NCBI GenBank assembly: GCA_051530055.1
Contig: CM121343.1
Span: forward strand, 5,394,001-5,458,000
Source of the DNA: Neoechinorhynchus agilis
Lineage: Eukaryota > Acanthocephala
Direction of reading: 5' to 3'
Length of the DNA stretch: 64,000 nucleotides
Position 1 is the first letter of the stretch, and each line of letters starts with the position of its first letter. The notes under the pieces were generated by a model. It saw only the letters and a program-made list of their open reading frames with translations, ran no database searches and was not told where the DNA came from. The position numbers and the translations under genes are program-made. Below are positions 25,000-36,489 of the stretch, in pieces.

Positions 25000-26587
25000 T
25001 CAGTTTTGTGATGAATTGACTGGTTCTACATAATTGTATGGAAAATGTCCTTGCCTTAAACCGATTGATCCCGTCCACCAAGATCCTATTCGCTTTGTAA
25101 CATTAATAAGCTGCCCTTTGGAGAAACTCAGGTCTCCTGTTACGTCTGAATTAAAATCGTACAAGGCTCTATAGGTTTCGCTACCGGTCGTTTCGTCCTG
25201 CATAACTTCATCGGATCGCTGAGTATAACAAACCGGAAAGAGCCCTAATCGATCGTTCAATCGACCTACAAGCCAATCCTGTTTGAAACCTTGAGGATTG
25301 TCGGTCGAACTAGCAGTAATAACATCATTTCTTTTGAAACTCAAATCTGTGCTAAGTTCCGAATCGTAATCAAACATTGCAAGAAAATTAAACTGCTTTT
25401 CCTTATCAGAAGAAGAAGGTGGAAGTGGTGCATTGTGCTTCTTTTTTGGAGAAGATTTCTGCAAGGACAGTTTCGGCGATAAAGAACGAGGATTGAGATT
25501 TACATCGAGCCATGAGGATACATCATCATCAAGATAAGAATCAAACGGGTCATCGGCGAGAAATTTGTAGCTGTCAGTTAAATCGGATAAATTTGGGTAT
25601 ATGGCATTGTTTGGTGGAATTGTGAGCTGTTCGTTGGTGGTGACAGAATTAATATCTTTCATAATTGCGTTTTTGGGTCGAAGTTCGTTTAGAATTGATT
25701 TGATACTGTCATCGCAAGATCGCTGATTGATTAACTCGATCATTCTGTTCTCAATGTTTTGTACTTCTTCTTTTAAATTCTGTTCAACCAAAACAGCTGA
25801 ATTCGCGTCAGCCATATCGTTTGAATCGGCGACCTGATCAATCTCCGTCAATATCTGTTGGAGTTCAACTTTCATGTCAGCGACGTTTAGATCAACATCA
25901 TTTTGCATCCGTATGAGTTGATCGTGTTTAGTATGAATTGCATCTTCTCGCTCTTTAATTAGCCATAGGTTCTCTTGTTAACCACACAGAGAATCCATGG
26001 TTCACCCCGATTTCATAATCAATTGCTTTCATTCTTGATTCTAATGAGCTGATTTCTTTTTGAAATGCGCTTACTCGCTCGTTCAGTTCGGTCACGGACG
26101 CCGACCCACTTGCTAAAGGTTTGTTACTCCCATCGAAACCAAATATCAAATAGGCAAACTTCTCAATTCGTTTTCGATTATCGCCATCAATTATTGATGG
26201 CGTTTGCGTTGGTTGTATATCTTGAAGTGAACCGTTAAAATTAGGACGTGAAGATTGAGCTCGATGCTTCGGAGGTAGTATAAAGCCAGATTTGACGAGT
26301 TCAGCAAAATACATGGCATTCGCGAACTCACTTCGGCTTAGCCGCCCATCTTGATCTTCATCGGCATATTCCCAAATAGTCGCTAATGAAGCAGCGGATA
26401 ATTTAGTCAAATTGGTTAATACATGACGAGCTCGAGTTCCAGCTAAATATCGGGAATCACTCGAATCAACAAATCCGTCAAATAAACGCTCGTACTCTAT
26501 CCGTTTGATTGCGCTAAGCCTCGTAGATGGACGGAGAATGTCTGAATCGGGTAGTAATGCATGCGATGACGTAGAATAATTTCTCAT
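25000..26587 (-). CDS. Intersectin-like endocytic adaptor (one EH, coil, two SH3)
   Basis: Exon 1 (from 26587) carries one EH domain: YERLFDGFVDSS, then ASLATIWEYADEDQDGRLSR with an EF-type calcium loop and EFANAMYFAELV. A coiled stretch (SVTELNERVSAFQKEISSLE) spans a 62-nt GT-AG intron near 25930-25985 (DYEIG joined to REDAIHTKHDQL). Exon 2 continues the coil, has FADDPFDSYL-like and proline-rich linkers, then SH3-1 (FLAMFDYDSELSTDLSFKRN) and SH3-2 (YRALYDFNSDVTGDLSFSKG), ending in VEPVNSSQN. EH plus SH3 is the intersectin/Dap160 arrangement used at clathrin-coated pits. Usual intersectins have two EH and five SH3 domains, so this is a reduced or 5'-truncated version; the LINE at 26.8 kb sits just upstream. 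Confidence 0.8.
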
Positions 26588-26810
26588 TTACCAATAAACC
26601 GTGTACTCTGCAAATGAATTTTTGCCTTAAATCTTCGATAAAGCCTAACCCAAACCACACAGTCACCCCATCGAAACGATGCAAGTCGCGAGAAGCGTAA
26701 CCAAGACTACAACAGCATTCCTTTAAAATATTAAAACCGCCGGATTTGCCTTTATGTGTCTTCCGTAGCTTGAATTCACCAATCACGAGCAAAAGGGAAG
26801 CAATCTGCTC

Positions 26811-27762
26811 AGAACGCGGAATGCAACAGGGTGACCCCCTCTGACCAATAGGCTTCTCCATTGCAATCAATCCATTGGTGAGGTCATTAAAATCGAACTT
26901 CAACGCGTGGTACCTGGACGACGGCACCCTGGGAAGCGACCCTCTCTCTATTCTGGTTGATCTTAACCGCATCATCGAGATCAGCTCCAAGATGGGCCTC
27001 GAGTTGAACAGCTCAAAGTGTGAATTGCTATTCCTGAACATAGACGAAACAGAAAGCTCGCAGGTACACGAGCAATTCAAAAATGTCAATCCGAGTATCA
27101 AACGAATCAATATTTGCGACTTCAGTCTCCTGGGTTCATGCGTTTCCAAGGAGAATGTTCCAAAGGACGTAACAAATATCTTTGAGGCCCTGAGTTTACT
27201 GTGTGAGAGATGTTCAGAGTTAAAGTCTCACGAAGCCGAGATCTGCACCCGCCTTCGCGTGCAAGAATGATCTATCGAGTTTGGATGATCTTCTTCGGAA
27301 TAAGCTTAGCCAAATCGTCAATATCGATTTCGACGGTTCCCCGTGGGAACAAGTGACGTTACCCTCTAACTACGGAGGTTCAGGACTCATGGAGGACGTC
27401 GCATTGCCGGCCTCTCTTTCTTAGATTTCGGCTAGTCGAGAGAACTCGCTTGAGGTCTATCCGGAGTCCAACGAATAGCATTTTAATAATGCTCTCTCCT
27501 CATGGACCTTTAAAGTAGGACAAGCCACAATACCCCAGAAGTGCAAAAAGCAGTCATCGTGGGACTTACTGATCGTGCAGAAGGTTCACAAATCACTTCT
27601 GGACCAACTGGACAAGAGGTCAGGTTCGCGACCCATGGCTTGATCTACGAAGGAGTCCGCCGCCGGGCTAGAAGCTATCCCGGCCGAAAAGTTGGGTACT
27701 CTTTTGGACAACGAAACATTCCGAATTGCTTTCTCTTTGAGATTGGGTGCCTTTGTAAATAA
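26811..27762 (+). mobile_element. RLE-type LINE, copy D
   Basis: Starts inside the RT just before the GCAACAGGGTGACCCCCTC motif (QQGDPL), includes WYLDDGTLGSDPLS (the YLDD catalytic box), the FSLLGSCVSKENVPKDV block, then the SHEAEICTRLRVQE deletion junction, and decays through TLLDNETFRIAFSLRLGAF to 27762. It stops 18 bp before the minisatellite. The part 26870-27475 is almost identical to copy E on the other strand at 39.08-39.67 kb, including the same internal deletion. Confidence 0.85.
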
Positions 27763-27779
27763 CACACTTCAAATCATAT

Positions 27780-28942
27780 AGCCCCCGACCGGAAATTCTC
27801 ACCCGAACGAACTTCCTCCTACCGGATATTCCAACCCGAACGGAATTCCCCCGATCGGATATTCCAACTAGAAGAGACATACGCCGACCGGATATTTCCA
27901 CCCGAACGGAATTCCTCCGATCGGATATTTCCACCCGAACGGACATCTTTCCGGCCAAACAGTCCAGCCCGAACGGACATCCCCCGACCGGATATTCCCA
28001 CCCGAACGGATTTCCTCCGATCTTTTATTCCCACCCGAACGGAATTCCTCCGATCGGATATTCCCACCCGAACGGACATCTTTCCGACCAAGCAGTCCAG
28101 CCCGAACGGACATCCCCCGACTGGATATTCCCACCCGAACGGAATTACCCCGACCGGATATTCCCACCCGAACGGAATTCCCCCGACCGGATATTCCCAC
28201 CCGAACGGAATTCCTCCGATCGGATATTCCCACCCGAACGGACATCTTTCCGACCAAACAGTCCAGCCCGAACGGACATACCCCGACCGGATATTCCCAC
28301 CCGAACGGAATTCCTCCGATCTTTTATTTCCACCCGAACGGAATTCCTCCGATCGGATATTCCCACCCGAACGGAATTCCTCCGATCGGATATTCCCACC
28401 CGAACGGAATTCCTCCGATCGGATATTCCCACCCGAATGGACATCTTTCCGACCAAACAGTCCAGCCCGAACGGACATACCCCGACCGGATATTCCCACC
28501 CGAACGGAATTCCTCCGATCTTTTATTTCCACCCGAACGGAATTCCTCCGATCGGATATTCCCACCCGAACGGACATCTTTCCGACCAAGCAGTCCAGTC
28601 CGAACGAACATCCCCCGACCGGATATTCCCACCCGAACGGAATTCCCCCGACCGGATATTCCCACCCGAACGGACATCTTTCCAACCAAACAGTCCAGCC
28701 CGAACGGACATCTTTCCGACCAAACAGTCCAGCCCGAACGGACATCCCCCGACCGGATATTCCCACTCGAACGGAATTCCTCCGATCTTTTATTTCCACC
28801 CGAACGGACATCCCCCCGACCGTATATTCCCACCCGAACGGAATTCCCCCGACCGGATATTCCCACCCGAACGGAAATCTTTCCGACCAAACAGTCCAGC
28901 CCGAACGGAATTCCTCCGATCGGATATTCAAACCCAAACGGT
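27780..28942. repeat. 33/34-bp minisatellite, about 35 units, with higher-order order
   Basis: Every unit ends in a CCCGAACGGA-like box. By reading, five unit types recur: A (ATTCCTCCGATCGGATATT...), B (ATTCCCCCGACCGGATATT...), C (CATCTTTCCGACCAAACAG..., 34 bp), D (ATTCCTCCGATCTTTTATT...) and E (CATCCCCCGACCGG...). C is usually followed by E, then B or D, then A, giving a ~133-bp higher-order block. The minus strand is open for 423 codons and other frames are also long, giving 11-residue repeats such as RSGGNIRSEEF, VRVGISDRRNS and FGWEYPIGGIP. This follows from a stop-free 33-bp unit and is not evidence of a gene. Confidence 0.95.
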
Positions 28943-29461
28943 ACAATGAACGTTTTTGGATTGGACAAAATACCGACGTGCTGCTCAGAGTCGTCTTTAA
29001 ATATCTGTAATCAAAAGTGGGTTTGAACGCATACGCTAGCTGTAGAAATGAACTCTCTCTCTTGTGATACGCGTAGATCTGCGGTTCCAAAGTTGTTTGC
29101 TATCTAACTTTTGACATGGATAAATTCGTCATTAAGTCGAAGCTTTCAAATTTTTTTAATTATAGACGCTATTCGAATTCCTAATAAGCAATCAATTTTT
29201 AAGGTACTATTCGCCTGGTGCATCGGGAGTTTTTAATGTGTCAACAGAAATGAAGATATGAACATTCAAAAATTTATGTAATGGTGGTGAACATAATTCC
29301 GGTTAAAGAAGGATTTTCTTGATATGATTCAAACATTTCAGAAGTTTGCCCGCGTTCAAAACTTCTAAAGAGATTAAATGTGGCTTTATTTTCATACAGT
29401 ACTTATCTGAGAAATCAATACATTTGTGGTCAAGGTACCAATAACTCAGCGTAAACATTGT

Positions 29462-32400
29462 TTACTTATCTACGCATGTCACTGATAGAAACAATACATG
29501 GCTATTGATTGGGACACATTTCATTTTGTACCATCCGTAGCATGCATTTTCAGCTACTAGCAGTTTCAAACTTTTGTTGAGCTTATAATCTGATATCAAC
29601 TTTGATATTGTATGATAAGATGCGTTTTCGACGTTTATACCATTTACCTCGATTATCCGGTCGTTTTGGCGCAATCCCGCTTTCATGGCCATTGAATTCT
29701 TTTCCACTGATGATATGACATTTGGTGCGATTTGTTGTATAGAAAATCCAATGCTCTTACGGGTTGTGCGGATTTGAAATACAGCGAGTCTTGGAATATA
29801 TTGAGTAAAACATTGAGAAGGAGGTTGCTCATAATCAAAAATATTTAAATCTTCACCTTTTAGAACTCCACCTTTACGTTTGTAGTATGCATAAGCAAGT
29901 TCAGTCAGCACAAGGACTTGCATCCGGCGGCGCGGTAAACAATGGCGCATGTAAACTTCAGGCCATTGGGGACCGTGCTGTTGAACACTGATTCTATCAA
30001 ACGCAAGGATCATGTCGTTCACTGCTATACCCGATCGATGAGCTGGTGAATCCGGGATAACCATATAAGCTTGTGTTTTTTAATACACCAATGAATTCTT
30101 TACTATAATTTTTATTCTTTTATAATTGTTGTAAATACTTAAATTGTAGAGTAGTAAAGGTCAAGAACCTTTTCTATATTCAAATTTCAACGTTTAACAT
30201 TTCCCTCAATGGCCTCTTCATTGCAAATTTTCAAGGCCTCAGCCTCCTTCTCAAGCATTGCTTGTAAGTTTTTAAATATTCGATTTAAAAACTAACAAGC
30301 AATGCTTGAGAAGGAGGCTGAGGCCTTGAAAATTCGCAATGAAGAGTTTAATAAAACTCGAGTGGGAGAACAATTCGCCATTGAGAATACACATCTACTC
30401 GAAGGAACAATTGGATAGAATTTAAAATTTCTTAATTTACCTTATTTTAGCTAATGGTAGTATTAAGAATGACAAGCATAAACGACAGGACAATCTGCGC
30501 TCGGAGCAGGACGTACTCTGAAACCCCAATCAGTAGATTCGCCTTGTAGACGTAATGTACAACGTCGAGGAACAGGTTCAATGGGATCTGTGGCAGCGAA
30601 AGTACGGTCTTGTGGTTTCTCAAGGCGATTTTTTTCCACATTGTTTACAGCGGATAGATCCGGAGTTGATGAAAATTTTGGTACATTTTTTATATACCGA
30701 CTTCTTTTTACAATTAAACTGACCACAGGATCATTAGTTGAAAATTTTTTGAGTAGTGAAGATACAAATTGATTGGTATGATATTGTTGAATCGGAATAT
30801 CGTTGATTTGTATAAGAACATCATTTTCGCGAAGACCAGCCTTCCATGCTGGCGAATCAGCGATTACGTTATCGATTAAGAATAATCCGCATTCGTATCG
30901 TTTCACACTCATACCCAAATCGATTGAATATTTGCCTAGATAGACATCATAATGATAAGTATTGGCAAACTCTACAAATGATGCTTTTCTCTCCTCTTGT
31001 TCTTTTCCATCTCCATTATCATTATCATCATTTTCGATGCCATGTTGAACCGTAGATACATCAATCATTGATTTCGATTTATTGTTAACAGATTGATCTT
31101 TTAAAGTAGATTGTATGTTAACTGTCTTGAATCGATCATACGAAAAGTTTGAATCGACCGTATGCTCAACCAATACTCCAATAGTGTCGCTATCGCTTTT
31201 AAGATATGCTTTTATCTGACACTTATCCAATCCCCGTAGATCGATTCCATTAATTGAAATCAATTTGTCACCTACCACAATTCCAGATTTTGCAAGTCTA
31301 CTTTCTTTATTAATGCGAGTAAAATAAGAATACGAAGAAGCGCTGTCTGAAATGCAGTCGAAGTCGAATGAATCAGCTTCGGTTTGCGGTATCGTAATTT
31401 TTCGTGGAATCAAACCCAATGATGGTTGCGTATTGAAAGGTGTTACAGTATTAGCGATGAAAGTTTTGTTGGCGGAGGATAATACCATTGTTAGTCGATT
31501 TTCTCGGTACTTTTTATTAATGAGATCCACAACGGAACCATTATCCAATTTACTTACGTCAACATTTGTCACTTGAACGATTCGGTCTCCTATTTTAGCA
31601 GTTCTCCAACTTAAGGTACCACCTCGTTACAGATCTGCAAACTGATGCCAACATCAACGTTTTCAGCCAAAGATCCTGGACTCACACTTTTTATCCAATG
31701 AATAAATCGGTTATCTTTTTGACTAGTTTCAACTTCGATACCGCACGTATGTTCGTTTTCTTCACTAAAACTTTTTCTCTCGTCGTTTTTGAATTTTGAT
31801 GAACCGTAGCTTAAAAACCTCTTGGTTGTAATGGGAAATTTTTGTTTAACGGCCCTATAATTAGGCTCATTTGCAACAACGAGCACTAATTGTTCGCAAT
31901 CTAAATGATGCAATAAAATCCGCAATTCCGCATTAGAGTAGCACTCAGTATTTACCCCATTGATTTCCAAAATCCGATCGTCTATGCGCAGACCTACAAG
32001 ACTTAGAGCATATCCATCGACGACTTGACTAACAACGTGCTGATTGTCGTAAGTTGTATAGAAATCAAATCCGAATTGAGTGGCGAACTCATTTGGCTCA
32101 CTTTCAGTCAATGGTTCGATGATTTGCGGAACCTGTTCACGATAACTCGTATATCCTTTGATGATTAAAGATGCCGTGGGTCTTGTCGGTTTGGACATTG
32201 ATTGAGTAGTGACGAGAAGTGTCAGCAATCCATGAGCGGATTTATCCTTCATCGCAGCTTTAATTTTGTCGACCACAAATGCATGAGTACGCGCTTCAAC
32301 GTTGATACCATCGATTTCAACCAATCGATCACCTGGTCTCAAACCAGCAATAAACGCATTTGAATTAGCTTCAACGCTTTCTATAACATGTTCGCCATTA

Positions 32401-33500
32401 CTAAGATAACCAAGACTAAATCCATAAGATACAGAACTGTCTTGCGGTAGGATAAGTTTACACAGCCTTTCGCCTCTCAGTTTTCGATTCATGCGCTGTT
32501 TTGTCGTCAAAATAGTCAAATCAAATTTCTTTATTCGTTCCGCTGAGCCCACTGTCTTTAATATATTCTCGCCGTTTATCTCAACACCATTGAGACAAAC
32601 TACAATATCACCTGCATGCAAGCCAGCATACCAGCCAGCATAATTTGTCTTGACACTAACAATAAAAACCTTTTCTGAATCTCGTTCGCAGTCAAACAAA
32701 ACGCCAATGTCATCTATATTAACAAATTGCACTCTTCTTCTTATATTGCCGTTAACATTTAGACTTGTGTCAGCTGTAGATGTCTGAGGAAAAGGATGTT
32801 GTAGCGGGAAAACTGCGCAGCCGTTTCGATTCGTGCAAAGGTTAACGTCTTCTACTTGAAATTCTGGAGAGTTTCTCTCGTTAATTTTCTGAAAAGAAGT
32901 TCCACATGATATCAATGCCGATGGTTCATGCTCGTCATGGCAAGTGGAGCTCGTTGGTACGTATTGTAGAAACTAGTGATTGTGCATTATGAAAGCCGCA
33001 ATCACTACCTTCCACCTTTAAGAAGAAAGTAGTAATACCAACGATTCGTCTATCTTATGATCGCTGATTGTATTCAATACATTCACATACGAGCATTGGC
33101 TTACGTCTTGGTCGCCTACTTTTAGAACTCGATCACCAGCCCGTACACCGGCATTATAGGCAGCTCCATCGACGTCTACATGACAAACTGTGAATGGAGG
33201 ACCGGATTGGTCAATCAGGAGACCGTATGTAAGATCCTTCGTAGATCTATTTTTGATTGAACACCTTTTTAGAGCTAGCATTTCGCTTTCTCTCTCTTCT
33301 ATTATCAAAAGAGAGCTTTGTACAAACACGGGAACCGCTTGACCGTTTCTTATGCAAGATAGGAGCACCGTCGACGTTCCATCAGGAGAAGGTGTTATGA
33401 AGTCTACCTTCCTGCAAACATAGTCTGTCTCTGTATCGTGCTGCACTAAGATCACCGCCAGCACATTACACACATTCTGTCAAGACAAAACTGATCCCTT
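29462..33500 (-). CDS. Multi-PDZ scaffold protein (at least eight PDZ domains)
   Basis: Spliced minus-strand gene made almost wholly of PDZ domains. First exon seen begins after TTGTCTTGACAG near 33476. In order: PDZ with YNAGVRAGDRVLKVGDQDV; 32.9-31.6 kb exon with AGLHAGDIVVCLNGVEI, FIAGLRPGDRLVEIDGINVE, LVGLRIDDRILEINGVN, and a split PDZ (GIEVETSQKDNRFIHWI joined to TNVDVSKLDNG); 31.57-30.48 kb exon with LAKSGIVVGDKLISINGIDL and AWKAGLRENDVLIQINDIPI; a split PDZ (CTLRLQGESTDWGFRV joined to VIPDSPAHRSGIAVNDMIL); last PDZ MKAGLRQNDRIIEVNGINVE. The modules resemble NHERF/PDZK1 and MUPP1-type scaffolds that cluster membrane proteins. Most introns are short GT-AG; the last (30069-30477) is unusual. 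Upstream exons may exist. Confidence 0.85.
30069..30477 (-). mobile_element. MITE-like intron in the PDZ gene with terminal inverted repeats
   Basis: 409 bp flanked on the plus strand by ATAA (30065-30068 and 30478-30481). Ends are inverted repeats: plus-strand left GCTTGTGTTTTTTAATAC and, on the minus strand from the right end, GCTTGTCATTCTTAATAC (15 of 18 identical). Removing it with one ATAA copy gives coding GTC GTT TAT ATG GTT ATC CCG, an undisturbed PDZ strand (CPVVYMVIPDSPA). A GT-AG reading (GTCATT...ACACAAG) is also in frame but adds two residues (ASY M). Confidence 0.7.
30214..30346. repeat. Long fold-back: 64-bp arms, 5-nt loop
   Basis: Arms 30214-30277 and 30283-30346 are inverted copies with 62 of 64 positions matching. 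The structure lies inside the PDZ-gene intron. Read on the plus strand, the right arm and following sequence (30295-30418) are open and coiled-coil-like (EKEAEALKIRNEEFNKTR), so the hairpin may contain a captured exon piece. Confidence 0.9.
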
Positions 33501-33954
33501 TCTTCAATATACAGTAGTCGCAGGAGGAGAACGCACATATCGTTTTGAGGGCAATGCTGAGTCTTTGGATCCTACCTACATTTTTGTCCTATCGTATCAA
33601 ACACGTCCAGAGATCACCATTAATTTTTTAAAGCTTTATACAATCAAACTTCGCGAAAGTTGACCAGCTCACTTAGTCCATTTCAAAATTTTCGTCTATA
33701 AAACGATAAAATCTCGTTTCAAGATTAATAATCCACCATTTTTTCTCTCTGTGTGTGTGCGTGGTAACTATTTTATTTTTCCAGCAGAAAAGAAACCTTA
33801 TAACAGCCTTTGATCTCCTCTTTATCGAATTTCTAATGCCAACCATAGCTTTTTGCCATCAAAATTCCATTCTCAAAAAGAAATACTTGAGGATGCTTTT
33901 CTTTATCGCAAAGATCTAAAAGGCTACTCACGTTGATGAAATTAGATTATTCTT

Positions 33955-34275
33955 GTGATCACACTGCGATCAATACAGTTGAAGGCGTTTCGGAAGTCCC
34001 ACTTCAGCACAATACAGGACTCTGAACTGTTTGTGACAAAAGAGCGAAGTGCATTCACGACAGCTTCGGTTCCGCAAGGCGTACATCAACCCAGTTGTAT
34101 TGGGCGGAAAAGTTCGCCGAGATCCAATAGCGATGGGACGAATCCTACCGTCTTTCTTTTTAAGGGCACAGAGTGAAGCACCGAAAAACAATTGAATTGC
34201 GACGGGAGGCAATTCGTCACCAACGAACAGATCAACGAGGTGGGTCAACCTTTCACCCACGGAGAAGGACAGCAT
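33955..34275 (-). mobile_element. RLE-type LINE, short RT fragment (copy I)
   Basis: Minus strand gives LPPVAIQLFFGASLCALKK and RIRPIAIGS, the N-terminal RT block seen in copy E as LLFSVSLYALTK...TRPIAVGN, followed by a piece of the palm with YALRNRS. Only about 300 bp survive, with an internal gap. Confidence 0.65.
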
Positions 34276-34335
34276 GTTTCGAAATCAGCAATACCAACTG
34301 CGTTTACGCGCCGATATTTCCCTTAACTCTATATA

Positions 34336-34985
34336 TTATTTTTTGATTGTTACACTTATAAAGAGCAAATCTTCCTTGACAAAACGTTCGAACAATTCAT
34401 CGTGTGTACAGAATCTAGGGAATCCAAATGGTATATTCATTGCACTTGTTGGTCGCTTAAAAGCATCACTGTTCTCATCAGGTCTAAGCGATTTTATGAG
34501 ATTACATTTCCCTTGGTTTTGGTCGATAAGTTCAAATCGAACAACGTGACTAAACGGCCACCTAAGCGAGCCATCAAATTCGTGTTTTAAAAGTACCAAA
34601 TAGAGGGAGATAAACGAGCGAGTTCCATCATTTTCGCCATAAAAAAAGAGCTGAACACAGAGTTTATAGCCCGGATATCCCGTGTAAACGGGAGGCGATG
34701 TAAATCCAATCAGCGGGTCCTTCCTCGACTTGTACATTTTCAAATCAACATTATCGATGCGCCACATGAGGTAACCTTCAGGCGGAGAACATTCGAACGA
34801 TTTAGCGAAAGTTTCAAGTGCTTCGAGTTTCATTTGTGCAAATGTCATTTGTACAGTGAGATCTTCAATATTGGCATTATCGTTTCGAATAGCGGTGATT
34901 TGCTCGTAAAGCTTGGCGTGTGTTCTTCTAATACTATTGATCTCAAGGAAGGCCTGTTTGACCAGCTGAGCCGTATTCTAGCACC
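34336..34985 (-). CDS. TRAF-type MATH domain protein (C-terminal part)
   Basis: An acceptor near 34980 (GTGCTAG) opens an exon reading TAQLVKQAFLEINSIRRTHAKL, a coiled coil, then LMWRIDNVDLKMYKSRKD, VYTGYPGYKLCVQLFFYGEN, SFISLYLVLLKHEFDGSLRW, PFSHVVRFELIDQNQG and MNIPFGFPRFCTHDELF, ending VTIKK. The order W-x-I...Y-T-G-Y-P-G-Y-K-x-C...G-E-x-D...L-x-W-P-F is diagnostic of the trimeric TRAF-C domain of TNF-receptor-associated factors. RING and zinc-finger exons should lie upstream (35 kb and beyond), but that region is repeat DNA, so the gene may be truncated there. Confidence 0.75.
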
Positions 34986-35394
34986 ACTGCCTTTTCAATG
35001 GCAATTTCAAACTGATGCTGGCTTTATAACATTCCATTCAGTTGAACTGAACAGTCTATTTCGATGACTTCCATTATCAACCGATTCCGTAAATATGGTT
35101 GTACGCTACTCACACATTCGCTTAATCAAAATCAATTTGATGTCCACAATTCACCGCGTGATTTTATAAAGCTGAGGAAATCTGTGCTGTGAAATCCTTT
35201 TGCTGAGTCCCTGTTTTCTGTCCCACATATTTGGCTGGGCATTCCTTGCAGTGGGCCTCATATAACACTTCATGCTGCTCATATTTTGGCTTATTTGTGA
35301 GGCAACCTGACGACCTTTAAGAGGTTTTATTTATTATCAGGGCCTCATACACTTGTTGGTCTGTGACATCTTCTTTTGAGAGTTTCGGCTATAT

Positions 35395-35610
35395 TCCTTT
35401 GGAGTCTTTTCGACTAACTTGCACACAACGGAGGCGCTCAGCCGCACTCGAAGGAACAGGGCCAACCCCCTTTGGAGCTGATGGGCGATATCAAACCTGA
35501 CCCCCACCCTTCCAGCAGCCTCGCACACTCGTGGAACCCAGCGACCGGTGGCGTTGAACCTTCGACATATCGAGCGCATTATGAACGCGCATGTGGAAAA
35601 CACACTGACA
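35395..35610 (-). repeat. Interspersed repeat, copy 1 (inverted partner at 36.5 kb)
   Basis: About 210 bp that match, in opposite orientation, 36490-36700, sharing GCGTTCATAATGCGCTCGAT, GGTCGCTGGGTTCCACG, GTGTGCGAGGCTGCTG and CCAAAGGGGGTTGGCCCTG. This copy carries a short insertion between the first two blocks. A third, shorter match lies at 48.25-48.34 kb, next to a LINE ORF1. Confidence 0.8.
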
Positions 35611-35949
35611 AAACTAAACACTTGCACATACGTTGTAATGTTATAATGAATATAATAGTAACGTCACTAAATAATGGCGATGCCACTGGTTCGATATTCT
35701 ATAACAACCTTCGGCAAGTCTCATGAAGAAAATCGGCAGGAGCGAAGAACTAATTGACCATTTTGACTAATCCACTTAAAACGCTCAAAGGGCGTCAATT
35801 AACTCGAAGTCGCGTAAGAAGTAACTACATCCACGTTCGAATCATTGGTTGAATTCTAATCTTCAATTCGCACATCAATGGATGAGTGGGAGGTGGGAGT
35901 TAATCGTTGGATATAAACTTTGTCAATGCGACAGGATATTCCCCAACTG

Positions 35950-36300
35950 AATATTTTTCATTAGCTTCGATGATTGCATAGGAACGATCAATGCTCTATG
36001 GGTTTTGAGAAGAAGGTTGGTGTTCCTTAGAGGTAACAAAAGTGTTAAATTATCGACTTAAGAATACCCTTGAAGGTTTCGATATCAGCATCGATGCATG
36101 AAAGATCATTGCCTAGGAACGGTCGATGCTCTATGGGTTACTAGAAGAAGGTTGGCATCCCCTTAGAGGCCACAAAAGTGTTACAATTATCGACTTAAGA
36201 ATACCCTTGAAGGTTTCGATATCAACATCGAAACATAAGAGATGGTTGCATAGGAATGTCCGATTCTCTATGGGAAACTAGAAGGTTGGCGTCCTCTTGG
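35950..36300. repeat. Tandem repeat, ~135-bp period, about 2.5 units
   Basis: The motif TTGCxTAGGAAxGxTC followed by CTCTATGGG recurs at 35974, 36109 and 36245 (spacing 135 and 136). Between them ATCGACTTAAGAATACCCTT and GAAGGTTTCGATATCA repeat as well. No coding content. Confidence 0.85.
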
Positions 36301-36489
36301 ATATTGCACTGTAAAACGGAATAACTGTGTGTTTATGAGGATCCAATGGTACGTGGGTCTAATTTCTTAAACACAAAAACCAATAAAACGTGTTATTATA
36401 AGAAAGCCTTCTTAATCAAAGAACAAAAACCGGACATGAATGACCAACGAAGTTACAAACTTTGCCTTCGTTGATAAAAAAAATGGAAC

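Noticed and set aside
26514-27149. A 211-codon minus-strand frame upstream of the intersectin-like gene
   Set aside because: It is antisense to LINE copy D, and the same peptide appears antisense to copy E at 39.4 kb.
27668-29090. A 423-codon minus-strand protein and other long frames of 11-residue repeats
   Set aside because: They are consequences of a stop-free 33-bp tandem unit. Frame changes with 34-bp units, lack of flanking coding sequence and a matching open plus frame argue against a gene.
33490-33660. Plus-strand frame TVVAGGERTYRFEGNAES as part of a host gene
   Set aside because: It is short, with no start, no splice sites and no family match, and lies just upstream of the PDZ exons on the other strand.
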